Below, piece after piece: positions 42,225-49,744 of a DNA stretch of 64,000 nt. The stretch lies in contig JACVCJ010000003.1 of assembly GCA_016742095.1 (NCBI GenBank), positions 75,250-139,249 on the forward strand, given 5' to 3'. The position numbers were made by a program, and so were the translations under genes. Under the pieces are notes generated by a model that had not been told where the DNA came from, did no database searches, and worked only from the letters and a program-made list of their open reading frames with translations. Position 1 is the first letter of the stretch. The number at the start of each line of letters is the position of its first letter. Origin of the DNA: Bacteroidia bacterium (GTDB lineage: Bacteria; Bacteroidota; Bacteroidia; CAIKAF01).

Positions 42225-42815
42225 TTATTTTTTCTTTCCGCCGGCATCTGCAGCAGCGTTCTCCTGGCGTGAAGCACGGGTAGCGGCTACGGTGCAGATC
42301 ACGTTATCGGGAGCATCGAGGAACTCAACGCCTTCGATCTTCACCTGTTTAACGCGGAAGGTCTGACCGATGTTCACGTCTGTGATATCCACATCGATAA
42401 AGTCGGGCAGGTTGTTGGCCATACCTTTAACCTTCAGCTTACGCATGATGGTCTTCAGTTTACCACCGGCACGTACACCTGCCGAGTTACCGAAGGTACG
42501 TACGGGCAGGGAAACTTTTACGGGTTTGTCCTCGGTCACCTCGATGAAGTCAACGTGGTTCGTACGATCGGTGATCGGGTTGAACTGGGCGTCCTGAACG
42601 ATGGCACGAACAGTTTTGCCGCCTGCTTCAATTTCAGCAATTAATACTTCAGGCGTATACAATAAGCTGTTCACTTCGCGCTCGTCCACGCTCAGGTGTA
42701 ACACCTCATTGCCGCCATAGACAACCACAGGCACACGGCCTGCTCTGCGCAGATCAACGGCATCTTTTCTACCGATCTGCGATCTTACTTCGGCTTTGAT
42801 TTGTACTGATTTCAT
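42225..42815 (-). CDS. rplY: 50S ribosomal protein L25/Ctc
   Basis: A 196-residue long-form L25 (CTC/TL5 type). The N-terminal L25 domain (about 1-95) has GRKDAVDLRRAGRVPVVVYGG and binds 5S rRNA; the C-terminal beta domain (about 96-185) includes VKGMANNLPDFIDVDITDVNIG; a lysine-rich tail (GGKKK) closes it. It sits 26 nt downstream of prs, the normal arrangement in Bacteroidota, so the two are likely cotranscribed. Confidence 0.95.
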   Translation of the reverse strand: MKSVQIKAEVRSQIGRKDAVDLRRAGRVPVVVYGGNEVLHLSVDEREVNSLLYTPEVLIAEIEAGGKTVRAIVQDAQFNPITDRTNHVDFIEVTEDKPVKVSLPVRTFGNSAGVRAGGKLKTIMRKLKVKGMANNLPDFIDVDITDVNIGQTFRVKQVKIEGVEFLDAPDNVICTVAATRASRQENAAADAGGKKK

Positions 42816-42841
42816 TCTATGAAAATTAAAAAAATTACAAT

Positions 42842-43774
42842 TTAAAATATAAACTGGGAGCTGATGGATTCGTCCTGCAGCATCAGTTTAATGGTTTTAC
42901 TGAATACACTGGCACAGGACAGCACTTTTATCTTGCTGCTTTCCTGTTTCAGCGGAATGGTGTCGGTCACTACCAGTTCGGCCAGGCTGCTTTTTTCAAT
43001 TTTAGCATAGGCATCGCCGGAGAGTACAGGGTGTGTGCAGATGGCGCGCACGCTCAGGGCTCCGCGTTCCATCATCAGGTCGGCCGCCTTGCAGAGGGTA
43101 CCGCCGGTATCGATCATGTCGTCCACCAGGATAATGTTCTTGCCGGCCACGTCGCCGATCACGGTCATACTTTCGATCTCGTTGGCCTTTTTACGCACCT
43201 TGTAGCACATGGCCATTTCGCAGTTGAGGTATTTCGAATAGGCATTGGCGCGTTTGGAACCCCCGATATCCGGAGCGGCCACGGTCATATTTTCGAGATT
43301 AAGGCTCTTAATATAGGGTGCAAAGATCGAAGACCCGAACAGGTGGTCCACCGGGTAATCGAAAAAGCCCTGGATCTGGTCGGCATGCAGGTCCATGGTC
43401 ATAATGCGGGTGGCGCCGGCTGCGGAAAGCAGGTTGGCTACCAGTTTGGCCCCTATGGAAACGCGGGGTTTGTCTTTACGGTCCTGGCGGGCATACCCGA
43501 AGTACGGGATCACGGCTACGATCTGACGGGCCGAGGCACGCTTGGCGGCGTCGATGATCATGAGCAGCTCCATCAGGTTCTCGGCAGGCGGGAAGGTACT
43601 CTGTATCACGAAAACATCGCATCCGCGGATACTCTCCTCGAATGAGGGTTGTATTTCGCCGTCGCTGAACTGCGAAATTTTGATCTGACCCAAAGCCACA
43701 CCAAATTCGCTGGCGACTTTTTCAGCCAGGTAAAGGGAGGCTGACCCGGAAAAGATTTTTGCTTCTGCCGACAT
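42842..43774 (-). CDS. prs: Ribose-phosphate pyrophosphokinase (PRPP synthetase)
   Basis: A 310-residue class I PRPP synthetase, making PRPP from ribose-5-phosphate and ATP for nucleotide, His and Trp synthesis. Seen: FSGSASLYLAEKVASEFG, the ATP/allosteric region RQDRKDKPRVSIGAKLVANLL, the signature MDLHADQIQGFFDYPVDHL (about 130-150) and the PRPP loop IILVDDMIDTGGTLCKAADLM (about 215-235). A TACCTTTG -7 element is present on the minus strand at 43805-43798 with no clear -33 partner. A LacI-type palindrome lies further upstream. Confidence 0.97.
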   Translation of the reverse strand: MSAEAKIFSGSASLYLAEKVASEFGVALGQIKISQFSDGEIQPSFEESIRGCDVFVIQSTFPPAENLMELLMIIDAAKRASARQIVAVIPYFGYARQDRKDKPRVSIGAKLVANLLSAAGATRIMTMDLHADQIQGFFDYPVDHLFGSSIFAPYIKSLNLENMTVAAPDIGGSKRANAYSKYLNCEMAMCYKVRKKANEIESMTVIGDVAGKNIILVDDMIDTGGTLCKAADLMMERGALSVRAICTHPVLSGDAYAKIEKSSLAELVVTDTIPLKQESSKIKVLSCASVFSKTIKLMLQDESISSQFIF

Positions 43775-43878
43775 AAAAACCCTTGCTTAAGAGGGTGCAA
43801 AGGTAATGAAATAAATATGTAAACGAAAGTCTGCGGGAAAAAATAGGGCGATCCGGGCCGCAGTCTATGATACAGGCC

Positions 43879-43892
43879 TGTAAACGTTTACG
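43879..43892. promoter_or_regulatory. LacI-type palindrome upstream of prs
   Basis: GTAAACGTTTAC (43880-43891) is a perfect 12-bp palindrome with the central AAACGTTT typical of LacI-family operators. It lies about 105 nt upstream of prs and about 440 nt from the next gene start. Function is not shown. Confidence 0.3.
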
Positions 43893-43997
43893 GGAAAAGG
43901 CGGAATGCCGCTCTCTTTCCGGGTCGTATCCGGACAGGTTGTCGGGTGTATTTCCCGGGGCAATGAGCCATTCCGGGCATTTCCGCCTGTCCGTTTC

Positions 43998-44441
43998 TTA
44001 TGCCCCCGGTTCATCTGCCTGAAGCGTCTGCGGTCTTTTACGTTCCTCGGCCAGGAAGGTGTTCCAGGTACGGCCCAGCAGGTATATCACAAAAAACAGG
44101 ACCAGCCAGGGGTCTTTTTCCCAGCCGGCGTACAATACGGCACCCAGTCCCAGGAGAGCCGCTACGTCCAGCAGCCTGCGCGCAGCATGCAGGAAGGGCA
44201 GCATTTTTGCCGGGATACGTGTATACAGGGCATTTCCCAGTTTCCCGAGTTGTTTCCGGAACCACAGGCCTGTGAGCGTCAGCAATACAAAACCCAGCCC
44301 CAGCCAGAGCAGGAGCCGCTCGGCGCCGTTGTGCATCCAGGCCTCTGCCAGGAAACGGACGCCCAGGAAAAGCAATACCAGGAGCAATGCCGGGTACAGC
44401 AGCTTCTTCCAGGTGTAGAACAAAAATTCGCGGCGTTGCAT
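43998..44441 (-). CDS. Small membrane protein of unknown function
   Basis: A 147-residue protein with four likely transmembrane helices (about 15-30, 42-58, 90-105, 110-125) and a charged C-terminal tail. I recognise no family. It is last in a run of three same-strand genes (45789 to 43998) whose gaps are 31 and 57 nt, so cotranscription is likely. Start ATG at 44441 gives MQRREFLFYTWKK, a basic N-terminus that suits a cytoplasmic start. Confidence 0.7.
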   Translation of the reverse strand: MQRREFLFYTWKKLLYPALLLVLLFLGVRFLAEAWMHNGAERLLLWLGLGFVLLTLTGLWFRKQLGKLGNALYTRIPAKMLPFLHAARRLLDVAALLGLGAVLYAGWEKDPWLVLFFVIYLLGRTWNTFLAEERKRPQTLQADEPGA

Positions 44442-44472
44442 ACACCGTAAATATACACAAAAAAACAGATCT

Positions 44473-45135
44473 CTACTCTTTAAGCATTTCCAAACGGTCT
44501 GCCAGGATCTTTTGTCCCATAGCCCCGTCCGTACCGCTTTTGCGCAGCAGTATCTTCAGTAATTTTTCCGGGATGGCCTTCCCTTCTGCCTGAAGCAATA
44601 CCCGGGTGCCATAAAAGGATCGCTGCTGCAGCAATAACCCGAGATCCGGGCTAAAGTACAGGTATCCCGTGCGGCTTCTGGCATGTCCGTGCCGGGAACT
44701 GCAGAACGGATCGTAACAGGTATATTCCGGGATGCCGTAAACAACATAGGAACGGCCTGCACAGCGATACCGTCTTTTCTTTGCCAGAGGACGTTTCCAG
44801 CCCTCTCCCCGCAGGTATATGTTCTTTTCGAGTTGCTGCCACAAGGTGGAATCGGACATGTTCCGGGCCAGCTCTTTCCGGTAGCCGGACGACAGCGGTT
44901 CCCGGTAATATTCATCGTATGCGCTGCCGGTACCATTCATCCGCAGTTTCAATGTATGCGCGCCCCGCGTTATCCCTACCGTGTCATACCGCATGAATTC
45001 TGTATGCAGAGTGTCCATACGCTTGCTGTAGCACGCATAATACGCATTATACAGGCAAGTTTCCTGGGCGTTCAGCTGCAGGAACATGCTTGCCAGTGCT
45101 ACAAGAAGGAAAAAGGGTGTCGGGTGTTTTCTCAT
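44473..45135 (-). CDS. Secreted hypothetical protein
   Basis: A 220-residue protein with a signal peptide (residues 1-23, ending LQLNAQ). The mature part has about six cysteines, mostly in CLYNAYYACYSK and CAGRSYVVYGIPEYTCYDPFC, which suggests disulfides in the periplasm or outside. The C-terminal segment FLGTRVLLQAEGKAIPEKL-type sequence is helical. No known family was recognised. Placed between a membrane protein and a beta-helix protein on the same strand. Confidence 0.65.
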   Translation of the reverse strand: MRKHPTPFFLLVALASMFLQLNAQETCLYNAYYACYSKRMDTLHTEFMRYDTVGITRGAHTLKLRMNGTGSAYDEYYREPLSSGYRKELARNMSDSTLWQQLEKNIYLRGEGWKRPLAKKRRYRCAGRSYVVYGIPEYTCYDPFCSSRHGHARSRTGYLYFSPDLGLLLQQRSFYGTRVLLQAEGKAIPEKLLKILLRKSGTDGAMGQKILADRLEMLKE

Positions 45136-45192
45136 ACCCGGTAATACACACGTCTGTACGCCGGGTTCAGTCGTAAGTCAGAAAAAACGGTG

Positions 45193-45789
45193 TCAGACCC
45201 TGCGGAACTGTGTGCCGCCCCCGGCAATGTAATGAATGATGCGCGGCAGGTCGGGGTTCCCGTCGCGAAGAAGCTGCGGTACCAGGTCTTCGCGGTCGAG
45301 GTTCGGTTCCAGGCGGCCGTTCTCATCTTCCACCGAATGGAAAGAATACAGGTCCTGCACGTGGATACGGCCACGGGCCACGATATGATGCCCGTTATCG
45401 AGAATGGTGCGGGCGCTGATATTTCCGCCGGCGCTGAGGGAATAATCACAGAGCGAATCGCCCAGAATGGTCTGCTCCACGTTTACATTGCCCGTTACGT
45501 GCATACTGCCCATATTGATGAGGTTACGGCAGCTGAGGTTGCCCAGCACGATGAGCAGGGAACTGTCCACTTTTTCGCAGTCTTCGAGCGTACCGCCGAT
45601 ATCGAGGTCGCCCTTTACAATAATAATATCCGCCCCTACCTTCAGTTCCGGCAGCTGTACATTGTTTTCGTATACAAATATGCTGCCGCCCGTTTCGTCG
45701 AAGGCATCCAGCTCGCCGATCACATCTTCGGCCGCTCCCGCACTGCGGATAAGCTCCGCTGCCTGATCAAGATCGTATTCTCTTACCAT
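45193..45789 (-). CDS. Bactofilin/beta-helix-like protein
   Basis: A 198-residue cytoplasmic-looking protein. Residues about 45-150 contain short repeats in which hydrophobic and glycine/asparagine positions alternate (IIIVKGDLDIGGTLEDCE, LLIVLGNLSCRNLINMG, HVTGNVNVEQTILGD, LSAGGNISARTI), as in bactofilins and polymer-forming right-handed beta-helices. The N-terminus is acidic and the C-terminus RIIHYIAGGGTQFRRV is basic. A filament or scaffold role is inferred, and it could instead be a stand-alone beta-helix of an unnamed family. A 10-bp inverted repeat lies just upstream. Confidence 0.7.
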   Translation of the reverse strand: MVREYDLDQAAELIRSAGAAEDVIGELDAFDETGGSIFVYENNVQLPELKVGADIIIVKGDLDIGGTLEDCEKVDSSLLIVLGNLSCRNLINMGSMHVTGNVNVEQTILGDSLCDYSLSAGGNISARTILDNGHHIVARGRIHVQDLYSFHSVEDENGRLEPNLDREDLVPQLLRDGNPDLPRIIHYIAGGGTQFRRV

Positions 45790-45821
45790 TTCCGTCCCGT
45801 TTTATAACTATACCAAATTCA

Positions 45822-45866
45822 TGTATATACGTTTATCGCTTATGAGAGGACATTTTCGTATATACA
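45822..45866. promoter_or_regulatory. 10-bp inverted repeat upstream of the beta-helix gene
   Basis: TGTATATACG (45822-45831) and CGTATATACA (45857-45866) form perfect 10-bp arms around 25 nt. They begin 33 nt upstream of the ATG at 45789, next to a TGAATTTG (-7-like, one mismatch) on the minus strand. It could be a regulator binding site. The rest of 45790-46041 shows no gene. Confidence 0.4.
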
Positions 45867-46041
45867 GCAGGAACAGAATTATAAAAGTCCGGGTTTTATT
45901 CCTGATCGTCCGACTTCCTTACTTTTAGTCTGACTGTATCTTTTCAATTCCGTTCCCGGCGGTCCAAAGATAAAAATTAGCCGGGTTGCTCCGCTGTTAA
46001 ATGAATCTTAAACCTTTGTGCATTGTCTGTAAACGTCTGTT

Positions 46042-47916
46042 TCAGCGGCCGGTATATATCTGTTTCAGCACAAATTCCATCTGTGTATCGCGGTTCTGCA
46101 GGAAATCTTCCGGGGTCTGGTGCAGGGTTATGTCCGGCAGTACCCCGCGGCCCGGCGGCTGTGATGCCAGCGGCGGAGCGTCCTGGGTTACGTGCACCAC
46201 CGAAAAGCGGGTGTGAATGCCCGATGCCGGCAGACGGTATTCCACCGGGATATGCCCGTTATGGCCGTAATAGCCGCCTACGGTCTCCTCCCCGATCAAC
46301 AGCGCATGGCTGTACCCGCGCAGCAGGGAGGCGAAATGCGAGGCCGCCGAGGCTACATCGGCATTCATAAGCAGGTACACCTTACCGGTATATCTGTTGG
46401 GATCGGGCTGCCAGAGCGGGTTCGTAGAGGGGTCCTGGAAATACCTGCCCCCGGGCCCCGGAATATAACGCTCCCGGAAAAAGGCGTTCAGTGAGCGCTG
46501 TTCATAGCGGCGGCCCTTTGCCGAGCCGGCTTCCCAGGCATAATACCGCGGCATGGGCACTTTACGGAAAATGATATAAGCTTCCGTATTTTCCCGGAAA
46601 CTGTGCGGACTCAGGTACGTGAACACCTTTTCGTAGGTAGGGTCGTTCCCCCCGGGATTATTTCGTATATCGATGATCAGGTGCGGCACCTTTCGTTCGT
46701 TCAGCAGGCTGAAAACGCTGTCGAGAAAGCTACAGAACACGGCATAGGCCGGATCTTCGGCATTGGAGGCCATATCAAAGCGCCGGAAACTGAGTACTCC
46801 GGCAGAATCGCCCTCCATACGGAAACCGTAAGCCGGCTGCATACGCGGGTCCAGCAGATCGTCGAGCGGTTTAGAGTGTCTTTTCGCGTAAACGGCCGCA
46901 TGCTCCGCCGCCGAAACGGAAGCTACATCCAGCTGCCGGACCTCCACAGAGCCTGGAACGGAATAACGGATGCGGAACGTATCACAGAGCCCATGTTCAA
47001 AAGCATACAGCCAGCCAAAAGAACGGTTTACGGCCGATGCGTTCTTCTGTGTGAGGGTATAGCCGTCTCCCGGGAAATATTTATAAAAGGAGTGCACCAG
47101 CAGGGTGTCGGCCAGTCCGTTCACAGAATGGACGCGCGCGCCCACGGGAATGCTAACGCTATCGCTGTTCACATATATTTTACCCGCCACATATTTAAGG
47201 CTGAAGGGGAAATACCCTTTATGGCGGCTCGTATAGGTACTGCCGTGCTGAGGCAGGGCGGTGCTGTTGTGGCAGCTGCCTTCAAGATCGGTGAGTTCCA
47301 GCAGTATCCTGTAGAATGCAGACAACGGCAGCGGCTCACGAATGGCCTTGTAGGCTTTTGCATAAAGGGCGTCGGTCTCTGCTTTTGTACGGTAGCGGTA
47401 CAGCCCGGAATTGGCCTTTTCGCGTATCTGTCGGAAAATGCGCAGGTCTTTTTTCATCTCTGAAGGCTGCAATACCGGCATTACACCCACCGTATTGGCT
47501 GGTTCCGGGGCCGACTCAAAAGCCAGTGTGAAGCGGCCGCGAGGGGTATTGCCTTCTGCCTGCAGGGGTCGTATACGCAGTATAAACGTGCGCGGTGCCT
47601 TTACGTTAAATTCCATGGTCTCCGGTCCGAAAGGCCCGTTGGGCGCATCCTGGTGCAGCAATTCCTCTCCTTTTTCCGAAAGCAGGTGCAGTTCTATATC
47701 GATACCGATCTGTTCGGCACGTACGTAGTAGACCTTGCCCGGCAGGGCACGCAGTACAAAGCGTTTTTCAGCGCCTTCCCGCAGGGCATAGGTTTTCTGT
47801 TTCCCTTCACGCAGCGTGTCCTGGGCTTTTAGTGCAAATGGAAGAAGTAAAAGTGAAAATATAGCTGTTAAAAGCCGGAATACCTGTTTTTTAAGCCGGA
47901 ATGGAATCATAGACAT
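46042..47916 (-). CDS. S41 family peptidase, periplasmic
   Basis: A 624-residue exported protein. Signal peptide about 1-32; an N-terminal pre-peptidase-like beta domain (about 35-140, VYYVRAEQIGIDIELHLLS); a linker and a PDZ-like region; the S41 core about 355-600 with VLSFRRFDM, HLIIDIRNNPGGND and the nucleophile region ADVASAASHFASLL (Ser in ASAAS). It differs from Prc by lacking a clear SYGKG motif, so catalysis is likely but of the interphotoreceptor-retinol-binding/C-terminal protease-like type. Substrate unknown. Monocistronic by spacing. A GTTAAAT-N6-TTAAC element lies 60-75 nt upstream. Confidence 0.85.
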   Translation of the reverse strand: MSMIPFRLKKQVFRLLTAIFSLLLLPFALKAQDTLREGKQKTYALREGAEKRFVLRALPGKVYYVRAEQIGIDIELHLLSEKGEELLHQDAPNGPFGPETMEFNVKAPRTFILRIRPLQAEGNTPRGRFTLAFESAPEPANTVGVMPVLQPSEMKKDLRIFRQIREKANSGLYRYRTKAETDALYAKAYKAIREPLPLSAFYRILLELTDLEGSCHNSTALPQHGSTYTSRHKGYFPFSLKYVAGKIYVNSDSVSIPVGARVHSVNGLADTLLVHSFYKYFPGDGYTLTQKNASAVNRSFGWLYAFEHGLCDTFRIRYSVPGSVEVRQLDVASVSAAEHAAVYAKRHSKPLDDLLDPRMQPAYGFRMEGDSAGVLSFRRFDMASNAEDPAYAVFCSFLDSVFSLLNERKVPHLIIDIRNNPGGNDPTYEKVFTYLSPHSFRENTEAYIIFRKVPMPRYYAWEAGSAKGRRYEQRSLNAFFRERYIPGPGGRYFQDPSTNPLWQPDPNRYTGKVYLLMNADVASAASHFASLLRGYSHALLIGEETVGGYYGHNGHIPVEYRLPASGIHTRFSVVHVTQDAPPLASQPPGRGVLPDITLHQTPEDFLQNRDTQMEFVLKQIYTGR

Positions 47917-48133
47917 GCGTGTATTAGCCTGTCAAAAGTAATTTCTATGCCTATACAAAACTGCAGACAGGCCGTTAAATATACCTTAACGGATCGTTAC
48001 AGTCTACGCGGTAACTGCCGGAGCACAATGAACCCGTTACCTATTTTTTGTATAATCATTATGAAGGTTTAATCCGTCCTTTTTTTCGGCCGGTATTTTT
48101 CCGTGACCTCTTTTGCACAGGCTTCTTCCCGTG

Positions 48134-48526
48134 TCATTTTTTCTTCTTTTCTGTTTTGGACAGCATCAGGGCTTCGGCCCCGGCACAGCGCTGCTCAATA
48201 ATTTTTACAATAAGAGCCTCGGGAAGTTCTTTAGCAACGGAAAACTGCAGTGTCCCTTTTCCCGCACGGTAGGGCCCCAGCTCATTCTGAAAAGCCTCTC
48301 CGCCTTCATGGGGTGCAGGATAGATACTTACGTGTTTTTTGTACCCGGCAAAATAGAGCAGGTAGGTATTTTGCCAGCGAAAGCAGGGAATGGCATAGCT
48401 GATGGTCTCTTCCGCAGCGGGCAGGGTCTGACGGACCAACGCGCGTATGCGGCGCAGGTAAGCCTGTGCTTCTGCCGGCGCAGCGGCTATATAGGCATCG
48501 ATGTTCTCAGGTTTGGGAGCGGACAT
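48134..48526 (-). CDS. DUF1801 domain protein (YdhG-like)
   Basis: A 130-residue protein matching DUF1801: IDAYIAAAPAEAQAYLRRIRALVRQTLPAAEETISYAIPCFRW-type start, YFAGYKKHVSIYP, then GKGTLQF near the end. The fold resembles frataxin/YdhG; function is not established, although iron chaperone roles have been proposed for some members. Lysine-rich C-terminus. It follows the next gene upstream by 33 nt and probably shares its transcript. Confidence 0.85.
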   Translation of the reverse strand: MSAPKPENIDAYIAAAPAEAQAYLRRIRALVRQTLPAAEETISYAIPCFRWQNTYLLYFAGYKKHVSIYPAPHEGGEAFQNELGPYRAGKGTLQFSVAKELPEALIVKIIEQRCAGAEALMLSKTEKKKK

Positions 48527-48559
48527 ATTTTTTCGGTTAACTCTCTATCCGGATTAAAA

Positions 48560-49039
48560 TTAGATAAAATTCCCGTCCGCGGATGCCTTTAGTTTTACAG
48601 ACATTTCGGCTCCATACGCAATGAGAGCATCGTGATCAGTGATATGCAGCATCCATTCGTATTTTCTGCAAACAAGCCAGGCATGATCAAACGGTACCCG
48701 GCTCAATATCAGGCATACGGCGGATGCCCTGCCTTCGTATACCCAGAATTTATTGCGTTCCTTCTGTGTTTCATTCAGAAGCAGCCATGCTTTTTCTTCT
48801 GCCGGAATGAGCTTCGGAAGCAGTTCTTCGGGAGGAACCGGCGGATCAGGCCAGGCCGCATCCGGCTTTGTTTTGTTAAAAAAGGTCTGACGGACCTTTC
48901 CCAGCACCTGTTCATGATCGCCGTGCACAGGAAGCATCCGGAGATCGTCCGGGGAAATACCGCCGGCTTCTGCCGCCTGCCTTACGGCCACACGCAGACC
49001 GTTCCAGTCTCTCCGCAGAAGTGCTCTTGGTTTGGACAT
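48560..49039 (-). CDS. Hypothetical protein (possibly DUF6756-like)
   Basis: A 159-residue soluble protein. The middle (AWLLLNETQKERNKFWVYEGRASAV) resembles small DUF6756/SMI1-like proteins, which carry KFWVYEG-type segments, but I am not sure of the family. There is no signal peptide or membrane segment. It lies 4 nt downstream of the barrel-protein gene and 33 nt upstream of the DUF1801 gene, so the three form one unit. Confidence 0.65.
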   Translation of the reverse strand: MSKPRALLRRDWNGLRVAVRQAAEAGGISPDDLRMLPVHGDHEQVLGKVRQTFFNKTKPDAAWPDPPVPPEELLPKLIPAEEKAWLLLNETQKERNKFWVYEGRASAVCLILSRVPFDHAWLVCRKYEWMLHITDHDALIAYGAEMSVKLKASADGNFI

Positions 49040-49043
49040 AGGT

Positions 49044-49613
49044 TTATTTGAACGCGATCATCGTACGCAGGATGAACGGCGAGCTGTAGATACTTACGCC
49101 CGATCTCCATTTGGCGTTGTACAGCAGGTACAGGTCAACCCATACGGATTGCCTTGCGGTAAGGTACTGCCGGTAACCCAGGCCCGCATTTACACTGTGT
49201 TCGAAACTGCGCGATTTGATGCCGGCCGTTCCGTCGGTCCACACACGCGGGTAGTTCATGGCCTCGTATTCCAGGTGCAGCATGGCCCCGCGGAAAAAAA
49301 GCAGCTGGTTGAAATAGCGGAAACCGAGCAGGTTCGATTTCTGTCCGAAATTATTGGTGTAAATATAGGGAATACCGATGCCCACATTGTAGATCCTGGT
49401 GACCTGGTAACCCACTACCGGCGCCACACTGAAAAAAACGGGCTGTGAAAAGGTAAGGGCGATGGAACCGCCGTAAAATACCTTTTTCTCGGAGACTTTG
49501 GGAGGCTGCCCGTAGTTGTAATCGTCCGTATCATCGTCCAGGTATCGCTGTCCCATGGCGGCAGAGGAGAAAAAAGCGATGAATACTATGTAAAAAACGG
49601 CCCTGGCCTTCAT
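49044..49613 (-). CDS. Outer-membrane beta-barrel-like protein
   Basis: A 189-residue exported protein with a signal peptide (about 1-21, ending AAMGQ), an acidic linker (DDDTDDYNYGQ), and alternating strands to a C-terminal ILRTMIAFK, a typical barrel ending. About eight strands are plausible. No ligand or named family can be given. It is the first gene of a three-gene unit and lies divergent to the DUF2723 gene. Confidence 0.7.
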   Translation of the reverse strand: MKARAVFYIVFIAFFSSAAMGQRYLDDDTDDYNYGQPPKVSEKKVFYGGSIALTFSQPVFFSVAPVVGYQVTRIYNVGIGIPYIYTNNFGQKSNLLGFRYFNQLLFFRGAMLHLEYEAMNYPRVWTDGTAGIKSRSFEHSVNAGLGYRQYLTARQSVWVDLYLLYNAKWRSGVSIYSSPFILRTMIAFK

Positions 49614-49744
49614 AAACGTGAAGATCTCTTTAGTGATTTGTGCTTTAACATAACGTTTACACGCTTATCTTGTTGCATGTATCGTTCTTTTTCAAAATAT
49701 TTCTACTTTCGCAAAGAACAAAATTAGAAAAATTCTGCACGCAC

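Noticed and set aside
42134-42277. 48-codon N-terminal extension of pth
   Set aside because: It crosses a strong terminator and part of rplY; Pth normally starts MxFLIAGLGN, as seen at 42133.
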